From Chloroflexota bacterium (GTDB lineage Bacteria; Chloroflexota; Dormibacteria; Dormibacterales; Dormibacteraceae), in the NCBI GenBank assembly GCA_005882135.1, contig VBDR01000030.1, positions 52,052 to 116,051 on the forward strand: a DNA stretch of 64,000 nucleotides. The letters are read 5' to 3'. Under the pieces are notes generated by a model that saw only the letters and a list, made by a program, of their open reading frames with translations, did no database searches and was not told where the DNA came from. Of this stretch, positions 26,260 to 34,976 are shown piece by piece (within the stretch, counting starts at the first letter, position 1; each line of letters opens with the position of its first letter). The position numbers were made by a program, and so were the translations under genes.

Positions 26260-26283
26260 AGCCCGCCACCTAGGCGGGCTTTG
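26260..26283 (+). terminator. Terminator-like hairpin in the leader of the secreted protein gene
   Basis: AGCCCGCC/GGCGGGCT with loop ACCTA, followed by only TT. It is upstream of, and in the same direction as, the gene at 26320, so it could attenuate that gene. It does not end any plus-strand gene nearby. Confidence 0.5.
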
Positions 26284-26319
26284 CCGTCAGAAGGGGTTTT
26301 GAAGAGGGTTCGTTTTCGC

Positions 26320-27567
26320 ATGTCTCGGACGCGTCGCGTCTCAGTCGCGGCTTTCGCAGCCGCAATTTGCGCCCTGGTTTTCACGTCGCTAGGCGCCGCC
26401 GCCGACTCGCCAAATCAGGTCGCCGATTCAGACCTGCAGCCGACGTCGACAAAGTTCGGCCACCCGCAAACGCCGCACGCCGAGGCGCGCACCATCCAGC
26501 ACTGGGCGGGCGAGACGACGAACCCGGTGGACGGCGCGACCTACAGCTACAGCATGGTCGGAGCCAATCCCGCCACCGTGAGCGCCGCGACCATCGATGT
26601 GGACATCGTCCCGATTAACGTGACAGTCGCCGGTACGGCCTTCAACGGCTCCGACGTCGTGCCGACCGTCCTTGCTTCACCCCTCTTTCAGAAAGGCGAC
26701 TACTCGTCTACGAGCGCGGCCAGCACCGCGACGGGGGGCAGAGGTGCGGGCGGCGAGCTTTCCGCCGGCAACGTCGACGTCCAGCTCCTGGACGCCACGA
26801 TGCGATCACAGTTCAACAAGATCGGCACCGGTTACCACCTCTTCCTGTCGGCCACCGTTCGCCGCCCGGTGACGATCGAGGTCCCCGCGGAATTCGGCGT
26901 CCTGATGACGAGCCGCGGCGGGACAACCTTCGCCGACATCGACCAAACGTGGTTTCAGCCGCAGGTGGAGGGCCTGACCGCGAGCCTTCATTACCTCCAG
27001 CCGCACCGCCTGGCCCTTTTCCTCACCAACGACGTGATGCTCTACGGCAACCACAACCCAATGGCCTGCTGCGTTTTCGGCGCGCACGGCACCACTGACA
27101 CGACCGCCGAAGGCAACGGCAGCGAGGGCCGGCAGGGCCTCCAGACCTTCGTCTGGGCTTCCTGGATAAAGGCAGGTACATTCAGCCCGACCAAGTCGTG
27201 GGCCAAGCAGGACATCAGCGGCCTGAGCCACGAGATCGCCGAGTGGGCCGCGGATCCATTCGCGAACAACACCGTCCAGCCCTGGTACTCGCCAGTAGCG
27301 ATGCAGTACGGGTGCAACAACATGCTCGAGATCGGGGATCCGCTCGTGGGGTTCGGGTTCACACAGGGCAGCAACAGCTTTGACCAGACCAACCCATACA
27401 CGGACGGCGCCTTTCACCCGCAGGACGAAGTTTTCCTGCCGTGGTTCATGCGGACTTCACCCAACGACGTCTCGCAGCCCACTCAAGGGGCTGCGACGGG
27501 CCGCTACACGTTCATGGGTAACCTCAACCGCGTCTCCGCCTTCCAACAGGCCGCCGGCGGCTGCTGA
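26320..27567 (+). CDS. Secreted protein with HEIAEW motif, possible metalloprotease-like
   Basis: A 415-residue exported protein. The signal peptide is MSRTRRVSVAAFAAAICALVFTSLGAAA. The mature part has a beta-rich N-terminal half, then CCVFGAHGTTDTT and LSHEIAEWAADPFANNTVQPW (about residues 308-328), where HExxxW recalls a zinc-site helix, followed by CNNMLEIGDPL. I cannot assign a known family firmly. The ATG at 26320 starts the signal peptide; the ORF-track TTG at 26281 lies in the upstream hairpin. It is followed by a terminator. Confidence 0.75.
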   Translation: MSRTRRVSVAAFAAAICALVFTSLGAAADSPNQVADSDLQPTSTKFGHPQTPHAEARTIQHWAGETTNPVDGATYSYSMVGANPATVSAATIDVDIVPINVTVAGTAFNGSDVVPTVLASPLFQKGDYSSTSAASTATGGRGAGGELSAGNVDVQLLDATMRSQFNKIGTGYHLFLSATVRRPVTIEVPAEFGVLMTSRGGTTFADIDQTWFQPQVEGLTASLHYLQPHRLALFLTNDVMLYGNHNPMACCVFGAHGTTDTTAEGNGSEGRQGLQTFVWASWIKAGTFSPTKSWAKQDISGLSHEIAEWAADPFANNTVQPWYSPVAMQYGCNNMLEIGDPLVGFGFTQGSNSFDQTNPYTDGAFHPQDEVFLPWFMRTSPNDVSQPTQGAATGRYTFMGNLNRVSAFQQAAGGC

Positions 27568-27604
27568 CCAGCGGAATCAGGGGTAGGGGCGAAAGTCCCG
27601 TGCG

Positions 27605-27634
27605 GAGAGGCCCGGGCGACCGGGCCTCTCTTTA
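27605..27634 (+). terminator. Rho-independent terminator
   Basis: GAGAGGCCCG/CGGGCCTCTC with loop GGCGAC, followed by TTTATT. It ends the secreted protein gene. Confidence 0.88.
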
Positions 27635-27647
27635 TTCTTGGCGGGCG

Positions 27648-27980
27648 TTGATCGAGCCCAAAGACGTCGTCATCGCCATCCTCGGCTCGTCCGCCGCGCT
27701 CGCGGGGTTCGAGCTCGTGTTCCTAGGCATCATCATCGCCGCCTATCAGTCGTACCCGGGCAGCGTTCCCGAGCAGGTGGTCCAGCCCTATCGTCTGACC
27801 GGCACCGCTCTGCTGGGAACCTTCGCCGTCAGCCTCGTCACGGTTGCGATCAGCCTTCTCTGGCTCAGCAGCGGGGGCCCGACTGGCCTCTATGGATGGA
27901 CCATCGGACTGTTTGCGGTGCAGCTCGTGGTGGTGTTCGTGTCTGCCACCTGGGCGACGCGCATGGTGCTCTGGCGGTAG
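27648..27980 (+). CDS. Small membrane protein, unknown
   Basis: A 110-residue protein with three predicted helices (IAILGSSAALAGFELVFLGIIIAAY, TGTALLGTFAVSLVTVAISLLWL, GWTIGLFAVQLVVVFVSATWATRMV). The ORF-track start at 27600 would overlap the terminator hairpin; the TTG at 27648 (IEPKDVVIAIL) is preferred, with TATTCT 9 nt upstream. It is followed 2 nt later by a small soluble gene and then another, suggesting a three-gene unit of unknown role. Confidence 0.65.
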   Translation: MIEPKDVVIAILGSSAALAGFELVFLGIIIAAYQSYPGSVPEQVVQPYRLTGTALLGTFAVSLVTVAISLLWLSSGGPTGLYGWTIGLFAVQLVVVFVSATWATRMVLWR

Positions 27981-27982
27981 CG

Positions 27983-28276
27983 ATGGCGCTGACCCAGAAG
28001 AAGCTGCAGGACCTGAAGGACGCGAGCCTGACGTCGCTGCTCCACGACGACGCGCCGGCCTGGAAAGCCAAGGCGAAGCACTCCTACACCGCGACGCGTG
28101 GCTTCATCAAGGAGATCCGGCCCGACGACGTGGTGCCGCTGCTTATCGCCGAGCTCGAGGTGACGCCCGAGTTCAGAAATTACCTGGCCAAAAAGAAGCT
28201 GAAACAGAAATACTGGTCGGAGTGGTTTGCTGAGTTGATCATCGACCGATTCTGGTCGGAGTTGAAGGGAGGATGA
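27983..28276 (+). CDS. Hypothetical small basic protein
   Basis: A 97-residue lysine- and tryptophan-rich protein (MALTQKKLQDLKDASLTSLLHDDAPAWKAKAKHSYTATRGFIKEI...KQKYWSEWFAELIIDRFWSELKGG), predicted helical, without cysteines. No family is recognised. It sits 2 nt after a membrane protein gene and overlaps the next small gene by 4 nt (ATGA), which supports both as real. Confidence 0.65.
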   Translation: MALTQKKLQDLKDASLTSLLHDDAPAWKAKAKHSYTATRGFIKEIRPDDVVPLLIAELEVTPEFRNYLAKKKLKQKYWSEWFAELIIDRFWSELKGG

Positions 28277-28446
28277 CGTTGGCAAAGGACCCCTCGGAGC
28301 AGGCCAAGAGGTTCATCGATGCGTCGCTGCGGGGACGATCCCGGCCTCCGAGCAAGGCTGCCTACGACCGGGCGATCAAGCTGGCGCGCCAAGCGATCGA
28401 GGAGCTGGCCCACGTAGCTCGGCGGTCTGGAGAGCCAAGCCGCTAG
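28273..28446 (+). CDS. Hypothetical 57-residue protein (below ORF-track limit)
   Basis: MTLAKDPSEQAKRFIDASLRGR... ending HVARRSGEPSR, 57 residues, helical and basic. It begins at an ATG overlapping the upstream stop (GGAGGATGA, with a GGAGG ribosome site) and keeps high third-position GC. The translational coupling is the main evidence that it is a gene. Function unknown. Confidence 0.55.
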   Translation: MTLAKDPSEQAKRFIDASLRGRSRPPSKAAYDRAIKLARQAIEELAHVARRSGEPSR

Positions 28447-28517
28447 AACTACCGCAATTGAGGGATGACCCCAGCCGCCAGGAGTGATATCTCCTTAGGG
28501 CAGAAAGTAGGCGGATA

Positions 28518-28540
28518 GCGCCGGCCTGGCACGCCGGCGC
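28518..28540 (+). promoter_or_regulatory. Leader hairpin before the sialidase-fold gene
   Basis: GCGCCGGC/GCCGGCGC with loop CTGGCAC, no U-tract, 12 nt before the start codon. It may affect mRNA stability or translation. Confidence 0.4.
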
Positions 28541-28552
28541 CGAAAGGGGGGT

Positions 28553-30745
28553 ATGGCCATGACTCGTTCGCGCGTCGCCATTTGGGCGCTGGTAGCTCTC
28601 GTCGCCGGCTCCGTCGCGCTGGCACATTCACCGCGAGGGACTGTCGACGCCGCCTCCAGCGCGATCACCTTCGAGACCCCGACGATCGTCGACCCGATCC
28701 ACACCAACGGCGAACCCGATATCGCGATCGATCCACAAGGCCGCGTCTTCAACAGCGGACCGACAGGTACCGGCACCCAGCGGAGCACCTGGTTCGGCTC
28801 GGTTGACGGCGGCCATTCCTTCCGGGTCATGGCGCAGAAAGCGGTGCCGACCGCGATCATGGGCATTCCCGCACCCGGACCCGGCGGCGGCGACACCGAC
28901 ATTGCGTTCGACCGCAGCGGCAAGCAGTATTTCGCCGACCTGTGGGCGCTCGCCTGCCAGCGGGTGGCGGTCACCGGGCCCACCAACTCGGGCGCCTCGG
29001 ACCAGGAGAACTTCCTCGGCTGCTCTGGCAGCGGCCCCGGCTCTGACCGCCAGTGGTTCGCCGTCTATGATCCCGCGCCCGGGACCCCCAACCAATCGAA
29101 ATATGTCGGTCCGCGTCCGCTCGTCTACCTGGAATGGAACAACATCGTCGGTCCGGGCCCCAACGGGGGAGCCCAATGGAACATGAGCACGGACGGCCTG
29201 AACTACATCAACGCCACCGCAGGCGTGACCCCTGCTAACAGCACGAGCTATTCGCCGTTTGGCCCCGACGGCTATCCGGCCATCGACCAGGTCACGGGCA
29301 AGGTGTTTCAGGCTGCCGGCTGCACCACCAACAACGGATGCAAGTCGAGCGGACTGTGGATGAACATCGGTACTCCAGACGCGAGCGGCTCGCTGCACTT
29401 CCTGGACGACAACGGAAACGGTGGCCAGGACCTCACGCAGCTTATCCCCATCGCTGCCACCAACGGGTCTCCAGACGTGCTCTTCTCGGTCCTCTCCATG
29501 GATACCGCCCGCAACCTGTTCGCCGTTTGGGCGGTGAGTAGCACCGATCCTGGCCAGCGCCAGATCTTCGTCAGCGCCTCGAGCGCGGCCAGCGGATGGA
29601 CCACCTGGACGGCGCCCGTCCAGGTCAGTGACGGCTCCACCGCGACCGGCGATGCGACCAACGTCTTCCCCTGGCTCAAGGCGGGCGGGCCTGGTCGCGC
29701 CGACGCCGTCTGGTACGGCTCGGACAAGAAGGTCGACCCGAGCAGCCACAACAACCAGTCCTGGAACGTCTTCATGTCCCAGGTCGTCTTCCCGACCAAC
29801 ACCACCGGCGGGATCACTGGCGCGGCGCCCTCGAAACAGCTAACCAAGGTCACGCCGCATCCGATGCACTACGACGACGTCTGTCTTGCGGGCACCGGAT
29901 GCATAGCCCAGACCGGCAACCGCAACCTGGCCGACTTCTTCGTCGTCACCATCGACTCGAGCGGCGCGGCCGAGATCGTGTACGACGACACGTCGAACAA
30001 GCTGGTGCAGCAGCCAAGCCCCTGCAGCGCCCAGGTGGCCGACCACTGTGGCGCCGGCGTGATCACGATCGCCCGCCAGGCATCGGGCCCAGGTCTTTTC
30101 GGGACCAAGGTCAGCGGGCCCTCGAACACGCCGATCAGCGGGCTGAGCGATCCGGCAGGCGACGGTCTCTATCCCGTCATTGGCGGCCCCACCAAACTGT
30201 CGGGCATGGACATCCGATCGAGCCGGCTCAGCTTCTCGCCCGACGGAACGACTCTCAATGTCACCATGCAGGTCACCGACCTGGCGAACCCTGCCACGGC
30301 GATCACGGCCGTCCCCGGCGCCACCAACGTCCAGTACGTCACGCGGTGGCAGATGGGCAACACCGTCTACTACGCCGCGATGGAGAACACGGTGACCAAC
30401 CAGCCGATCTTCTACGCCGGGGCGATGCAGACCATCGACCTGTGCTCAGTGTCCGCGTGCTTCCCGCACGTGCTCACATATCCGGAGCCGGGCGCCGGTC
30501 CGACGTTCACCGGCAAGGCGGAGACAGGTTCGATCAGCTGCACTGAAACTCCGTGCACGCTGACCATCTCGGTCAAGGTCGGCGACGTGGGCAACCCGAC
30601 GACGGCCAGCCTTCTCGAGTCGGTCGGCGCTTACTCGCTGGCCGCCGCCCTGCAGGAGGGCGCAGAAGACAACGCAACAGCGGAGAGCGACACCGTTCCG
30701 CTCGAGATCGACGGCGTCTGCTGCTTCAACTTCAGGCGCAAATAG
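28553..30745 (+). CDS. Large secreted sialidase/BNR-fold protein
   Basis: A 730-residue exported protein with signal peptide (MAMTRSRVAIWALVALVAGSVALA). The first two thirds resemble the BNR/sialidase-like propeller: NGEPDIAIDPQGRVFNSGP, STWFGSVDGGHSF, GGGDTDIAFDRSGKQYFADL, and repeated VFSVLSMDTARNLFAVWAV-type strands. The C-terminal part (about 545-720) is a beta-sandwich-like module beginning SDPAGDGLYPVIGG. Sialidase activity is not implied; the arginine triad cannot be confirmed by eye. A hairpin (28518-28540) and GGGGGG ribosome site precede it. Confidence 0.78.
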   Translation: MAMTRSRVAIWALVALVAGSVALAHSPRGTVDAASSAITFETPTIVDPIHTNGEPDIAIDPQGRVFNSGPTGTGTQRSTWFGSVDGGHSFRVMAQKAVPTAIMGIPAPGPGGGDTDIAFDRSGKQYFADLWALACQRVAVTGPTNSGASDQENFLGCSGSGPGSDRQWFAVYDPAPGTPNQSKYVGPRPLVYLEWNNIVGPGPNGGAQWNMSTDGLNYINATAGVTPANSTSYSPFGPDGYPAIDQVTGKVFQAAGCTTNNGCKSSGLWMNIGTPDASGSLHFLDDNGNGGQDLTQLIPIAATNGSPDVLFSVLSMDTARNLFAVWAVSSTDPGQRQIFVSASSAASGWTTWTAPVQVSDGSTATGDATNVFPWLKAGGPGRADAVWYGSDKKVDPSSHNNQSWNVFMSQVVFPTNTTGGITGAAPSKQLTKVTPHPMHYDDVCLAGTGCIAQTGNRNLADFFVVTIDSSGAAEIVYDDTSNKLVQQPSPCSAQVADHCGAGVITIARQASGPGLFGTKVSGPSNTPISGLSDPAGDGLYPVIGGPTKLSGMDIRSSRLSFSPDGTTLNVTMQVTDLANPATAITAVPGATNVQYVTRWQMGNTVYYAAMENTVTNQPIFYAGAMQTIDLCSVSACFPHVLTYPEPGAGPTFTGKAETGSISCTETPCTLTISVKVGDVGNPTTASLLESVGAYSLAAALQEGAEDNATAESDTVPLEIDGVCCFNFRRK

Positions 30746-30752
30746 CTTCCCG

Positions 30753-30776
30753 GGGCGGAGCTCTAGAGCTCCGCCC
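30753..30776. terminator. 24-bp perfect palindrome between convergent genes
   Basis: GGGCGGAGCTCT and its exact complement meet with no spacer, overlapping the stop codon of the minus-strand gene. Its position between convergent genes suggests a two-way terminator, although the U-tracts are poor (TCACTTTCTC on the plus side). Confidence 0.5.
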
Positions 30777-31791
30777 TCACTTTCTCTGCCGCTTTCGCCA
30801 GCGCGCTCAGCTTGCCGAACGCCTTCTCGCGCGGCAGGTATTTCATGCCGCAGTCGGGGGCGAGGATCAGCCGGTCGGCGTCGACGAACCGCAACGCATT
30901 TCTGATCCGCGCCACGACCGTGTCGACGTCCTCCACCGGGCTCTCGTCGGAGAGGTCGATGACTCCGACGATCAATTTCTTGCGGCCGAGCGATTTCAGC
31001 ACGCCCAGGTCGACTTTCTGCTGCGCCGACTCGAGTGAGATTTGCTGCACGCTCGTGTCTGCGAGGTCCTCGAGAAACGGATAGCCCTGGGGCCGGTTGT
31101 GGACGATGTGCGCGTAACCGAAGCACGTGTGCAGGGCGGTGGTCCCGGTGATCCCGTCCAGCGCGCGGTTGATCGCTTTGACCGCAAAACGCGCCGCCTT
31201 CTCAGCGCGTGCCTGAAGGTAAGGCTCGTCGAGCTGCACCACGTCCGCGCCCGCCGCAAATAGGTCGCGCACTTCCTCGTTCACGGCCTCGGCGAGCGCC
31301 ATCGCCAGCGCCTCTTCGTCGTGGTAGAAGTCGTCCTGCGCCTGCTGCGACATGGTAAAAGGTCCGGGCAGCGTGGCCTTGATGGCGCGGTCGGTGCTGG
31401 CGCGCAAAAACTCGACGTCGCGCTTTTCGACGGGCCTGGTCCGCCGGATGGCGCCCACCACCCGCGGTACGGGATTGGCATGACCCGTGCGGTCCAGCGC
31501 CGTGCCCGGATTGTCGAGGTCCATTCCCTCTAGCGCAGTGGCGAAACGGTTGGAGTAGCTCTCGCGCCGGACCTCGCCGTCGGTGATGATGTCGATCCCT
31601 GCGCGCTCCATGTCCCGAATCGCGACAAGCGTCGCGTCGTCCTGCGCATGCTCAAGAAAATCCGGCGCCACGCGCCATATCTCTCGAGCGCGAACGCGAG
31701 GCGGCAGGCGGCTGCCGAGCATCGTGCGATCGACCAGCCAATCCGGCTGCGGATAGCTGCCGACCACGGTGGTCGGCAAGAGTCCCACCAC
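30763..31791 (-). CDS. Cobalamin-independent methionine synthase family protein (MetE C-terminal-like)
   Basis: A 342-residue single-domain homologue of the MetE catalytic domain. It starts LLPTTVVGSYPQPDWLVDR, has ITDGEVRRESY, QLDEPYL, and the zinc ligands HTC in TALHTCFGYAH and Cys in LILAPDCGMKYLP. The N-terminal MetE half is absent, as in short methyltransferases that use other methyl donors. The first GTG at 31791 is chosen because TACCCT lies 7 nt upstream; the ORF-track start at 32544 is antisense to the PaaK-like gene. Confidence 0.88.
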   Translation of the reverse strand: MVGLLPTTVVGSYPQPDWLVDRTMLGSRLPPRVRAREIWRVAPDFLEHAQDDATLVAIRDMERAGIDIITDGEVRRESYSNRFATALEGMDLDNPGTALDRTGHANPVPRVVGAIRRTRPVEKRDVEFLRASTDRAIKATLPGPFTMSQQAQDDFYHDEEALAMALAEAVNEEVRDLFAAGADVVQLDEPYLQARAEKAARFAVKAINRALDGITGTTALHTCFGYAHIVHNRPQGYPFLEDLADTSVQQISLESAQQKVDLGVLKSLGRKKLIVGVIDLSDESPVEDVDTVVARIRNALRFVDADRLILAPDCGMKYLPREKAFGKLSALAKAAEKVRAEL

Positions 31792-31798
31792 GCCAGCA

Positions 31799-31808
31799 AG
31801 GGTAATCT
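31799..31808. promoter_or_regulatory. Overlapping divergent -10 boxes
   Basis: In AGGGTAATCT the plus strand reads TAATCT (31803-31808) for the PaaK-like gene, and the minus strand reads TACCCT (31804-31799) for the MetE-like gene. The two boxes share the central TA. Confidence 0.45.
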
Positions 31809-31818
31809 GTGCCTCGAC

Positions 31819-33168
31819 ATGGCAACGACTGCAAGCCGCCTGCGTGGCGATAACTGCGAGCGGGACTGGATCTGGGAGCGCGAGGTCGAGGCGGCGCCGT
31901 GGGAGGAAACGAGGCGGCTCTCGGTCGCGGCATGGGAACGCCAGTACCGGCGGATTCGCGAATCGTCGCCCTTCTATGCGCGCAAGTTTCGCGAGGCGGG
32001 GGTGGGCAACTCGTTCGTCAGCCTCGCCGACCTGAGCAACCTTCCGTTCACGACCAAAGAGGAGCTGAGGCAGGCGCTCGAGGAGGACCCGCCGTTCGGC
32101 AGCAACCTGTGCGTCACGCCCGACCAGGTCAAACGCGTCTATCAGACCAGCGGCACCACGGGCTCGCCGAGCGTGCTTGCGCTGACGCGAGGCGACATGG
32201 AGACGTGGACGATCATGGGCACGCGGACCTACTACGCGACCGGCATCCATGAGCACTCGAGCGTGCTCACGACTTTCGGCGCGGGTCCCTTTGTCGCCGG
32301 CCACACACACTTCGTGCTGCTGCGGATCGGCTCGCGGTCGGTGCCCGTCGCCCCGGGTGATACCGAACGCGTCATCTTCGGGCTGCGCGCCGGCCTGGCC
32401 GACACGCTGCTCTCGACGGCCTCGTTTGCCCAGTACCTCGCCAACCGTCTGGAGAAGAGCGACACGGAGCCGAGCGGGATCCCTCTGACGCACGTCGTGA
32501 CCGGCGGCGAACCCGGCGGCGGCATACCCGCCATCCGCGATCACATCCAGCGCGTTCTGGGCGTCACGGTGACCGAGGTCATGGGCATCGGCGACATCGC
32601 GCCTTCATTGTTCGGCGAGTGCCCGCACCAGCAGGGCATGCACTTCTGCGGCGCTGGCCACGTATGGGTGGAGCTCATCGATCCCGACACGCGCGAGCCG
32701 ATGGAGATCGAGACGGGCGCGGTGGGCGAGCTGGTCTACACCGCGCTCACCCGCGAAGCGATGCCGGTGGTGCGTTTCCTCGGCGGTGACATCGCGCGCA
32801 TCGAAGGCACGACGTGCGAGTGCGGCCGGACGAGCTTCCGCCAGCGCGTGCTGGGGCGCCGCGACGACATGTTCATCGTCCGCGGCGTCAACGTGTACCC
32901 GACGGCGATCCTGGCCGTGGTGGGAGATTTCCGCCCCAAGGTGACCGGCCGCGCGCGCGTGATCCGGAAAAGCGACGAGACCTCGATCGAGCCCCCGATC
33001 CCGGTCGAGGTCGAGGTCACCGAGCGGCACGAGTCGGATGGCGCGCTGGTGACGGAGATCGAAAACGCGATCCACTCGAGGCTGATGTTTCGGAGCAAGG
33101 TCGAGCTGGTGCTGGAATCGGATTTTGGCGAATCGGGATACAAAACGAGGTTGACCGTTCGCAAGTGA
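31819..33168 (+). CDS. Phenylacetate-CoA ligase-like AMP-forming enzyme
   Basis: A 449-residue adenylate-forming ligase of the PaaK family. The P-loop is YQTSGTTGSPSVLALT (about residues 109-124). Other motifs are VTGGEPGGGIPAIRDHI, GIGDIAPSLFGECPHQQGMHF, GELVYTALTREAMPVVRFLGGDIA, and the C-terminal lid RRDDMFIVRGVNVYPTAIL. A zinc-like CECGRTSFR is also typical. It activates a carboxylic acid (likely aromatic) to its CoA thioester. The next gene starts within its stop codon (GTGA), so the pair probably acts together on CoA-linked acids. Confidence 0.88.
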   Translation: MATTASRLRGDNCERDWIWEREVEAAPWEETRRLSVAAWERQYRRIRESSPFYARKFREAGVGNSFVSLADLSNLPFTTKEELRQALEEDPPFGSNLCVTPDQVKRVYQTSGTTGSPSVLALTRGDMETWTIMGTRTYYATGIHEHSSVLTTFGAGPFVAGHTHFVLLRIGSRSVPVAPGDTERVIFGLRAGLADTLLSTASFAQYLANRLEKSDTEPSGIPLTHVVTGGEPGGGIPAIRDHIQRVLGVTVTEVMGIGDIAPSLFGECPHQQGMHFCGAGHVWVELIDPDTREPMEIETGAVGELVYTALTREAMPVVRFLGGDIARIEGTTCECGRTSFRQRVLGRRDDMFIVRGVNVYPTAILAVVGDFRPKVTGRARVIRKSDETSIEPPIPVEVEVTERHESDGALVTEIENAIHSRLMFRSKVELVLESDFGESGYKTRLTVRK

Positions 33169-33932
33169 GCCGCAAGCTCAAGTCCCGGCTCGGGCGCAGC
33201 ACGACCGACCAGATCTTCGTCCGCGACCACGACCTGGCCGCGGACCTGATCGGAAGGGTCTCGCTCGGCGACGTCGCGTTCCTCGAGCTCAAGGGACGGC
33301 TTCCCTCGAAGCAGGAGTCGGTGATGTTCAACGCCCTGGTGGTGACGCTGGTCGAGCATGGGCTGACCCCGAGCACGATCGCCGCCCGGCTGACCTACTT
33401 CGGCGCCCCCGAGGCGCTCCAGGCGGCGGTGGCCGCGGGCCTGCTCGGCATGGGCGATCGCTTTGGCGGCTCGATCGAGCAGGCGGCGCGAACGCTCCAG
33501 GAAGCGCCGCCCGACGGCGACCCGCGTGCGGTCGCTCGCCGGATCGTGGAAGGCCACCGGGCGGGCAAGCAGGTGATCCCCGGCATCGGCCATCCCGTCC
33601 ACAAGCCCGCCGACCCGCGGGCCACCAGGCTGTTCGAGCTGGCCGCCGAGAACGATTTTTCCGGCCGTCATGTGGCGCTCATGGAGCTCATCGCAAAGGA
33701 GGCCACGGCTGCCTACGGCCGCGACCTCCCGGTCAACGCGACCGGCGCGATCGCGGCCATCGCCACCGAGATGGAGTTTCCCTGGCGCATCACCCGCGGC
33801 CTCGCGGTGATGGCCCGGGCCATCGGTCTCGTCGCCCATCTGCAGGAGGAGATGGACGAGCCGATGGCGGCCGAAATCTGGTCGCGTTCGGAGGCGGAGG
33901 CGTCGAATGACACCGCTTCAGGCCGGGACTAA
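33165..33932 (+). CDS. Citrate synthase-family protein, citryl-CoA lyase-like
   Basis: A 255-residue protein, shorter than citrate synthase (about 370-430) and close to the citryl-CoA lyase-like branch. Active-site region IPGIGHPVHKPADPRATRLFELA contains the conserved GxGHPVxK...DPR segment. VTLVEHGLTPSTIAARLTYFGAPEALQAAVAAGLLGMGDRFGGSIEQAARTL is the helical core. The GTG at 33165 overlaps the ligase stop by 4 nt. It probably cleaves or forms an acyl-CoA; the substrate is unknown. Confidence 0.82.
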   Translation: MSRKLKSRLGRSTTDQIFVRDHDLAADLIGRVSLGDVAFLELKGRLPSKQESVMFNALVVTLVEHGLTPSTIAARLTYFGAPEALQAAVAAGLLGMGDRFGGSIEQAARTLQEAPPDGDPRAVARRIVEGHRAGKQVIPGIGHPVHKPADPRATRLFELAAENDFSGRHVALMELIAKEATAAYGRDLPVNATGAIAAIATEMEFPWRITRGLAVMARAIGLVAHLQEEMDEPMAAEIWSRSEAEASNDTASGRD

Positions 33933-33968
33933 TATGGGGGTGCACGGAATAAGTTAGTCGGAGGGAAC

Positions 33969-34940
33969 GTGGCCGCCAGCGTCGCCAGCATTCCTGGCAT
34001 TCACCACGTGACGTGCATCACCGGCGACGTTCAGAAATGCGTCGATTTCTATGTGGGCGTCCTCGGACTGCGCTTCATCAAGAAGAGCATCAACCAGGAC
34101 CTTCCTGACACCTACCACATCTATTTCGGCGACAACCTTGGGACGCCTGGCACCGCGATGACTTTCTTTGGGTGGCCGACGTGGCCGAAGCAGCGGGCGG
34201 GCAGCGGCCAGATCACGAGCGTGTCGTTCCAGGTTCCGCCCGGGTCTCTTGGCTTCTGGAGCAACCGGCTCAACCAGCTCGATGTCGATCACAGGATGGT
34301 CAGCAGGTTGGACGCCGACGCCCTCGTCCTGCACGACCCCGACGGCATCGAGCTCGACCTTGTCGCGCAGGCATCAAACGATCGCTGGACGCCGTGGCGC
34401 GATTCGCCGGTTGAGGACGAGCACGCGATCCGCGGCTTTCACTCGGTGACGATGACGCTGGCCGAGATGGCCGCGACATTCAACCTGCTGACCACGGTCA
34501 TGGGCTTCCGGATGGTGACGCAAGAGGGCAGCAGGACCCGGTTCGAGACCGGGGCGGGCGGACCGCACGCGATCGTCGACGTGGTCGAGGCGCCGGAAGG
34601 GCCGGTCGGTGAGGAGTCGATCGGCACCGTGCACCATGTCGCCTGGCGGACGCCGGACCCCGACACCCAGGTGGCGTGGCGCGACACGCTGCTGACCGCC
34701 GGTCGCAACGTGACGCCGGTGATCGATCGCTGGTATTTCAAGTCGATCTATTACCGGGAGCCGGGAGGCGTCCTGTTCGAGATCGCGACCGACGGTCCGG
34801 GCTTCACCATCGACGAGCCACCGGAGAAGCTCGGCACCGCCCTGAGCCTGCCGCCCTGGTTTCAGGTGCGGCGCGATCAGCTCGGCGAGATCTTGCCGCC
34901 GATTGTCGTGCCGACCACGGCGACGACCGGCGCTCATTAG
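33969..34940 (+). CDS. VOC-family ring-cleaving dioxygenase
   Basis: A 323-residue protein made of two vicinal-oxygen-chelate halves. The first begins GIHHVTCITGDVQKCVDFYVGVLGLRFIKKSINQD, the second IRGFHSVTMTLAEMAATFNLLTTVMGFR. Metal ligands are probably His in GIHHVT, His in GTVHHVAW and Glu in GGVLFEIATDGPGF. It resembles the hydroquinone-type dioxygenases (MhqO/LinE-like). Good ribosome site GGAGGGAAC before GTG 33969. It lies next to a maleylpyruvate-isomerase-like gene, suggesting aromatic compound breakdown. Confidence 0.88.
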   Translation: MAASVASIPGIHHVTCITGDVQKCVDFYVGVLGLRFIKKSINQDLPDTYHIYFGDNLGTPGTAMTFFGWPTWPKQRAGSGQITSVSFQVPPGSLGFWSNRLNQLDVDHRMVSRLDADALVLHDPDGIELDLVAQASNDRWTPWRDSPVEDEHAIRGFHSVTMTLAEMAATFNLLTTVMGFRMVTQEGSRTRFETGAGGPHAIVDVVEAPEGPVGEESIGTVHHVAWRTPDPDTQVAWRDTLLTAGRNVTPVIDRWYFKSIYYREPGGVLFEIATDGPGFTIDEPPEKLGTALSLPPWFQVRRDQLGEILPPIVVPTTATTGAH

Positions 34941-34976
34941 CGTGGTCAACGCATGAGACCTCTGGGAGGAAGCTGA

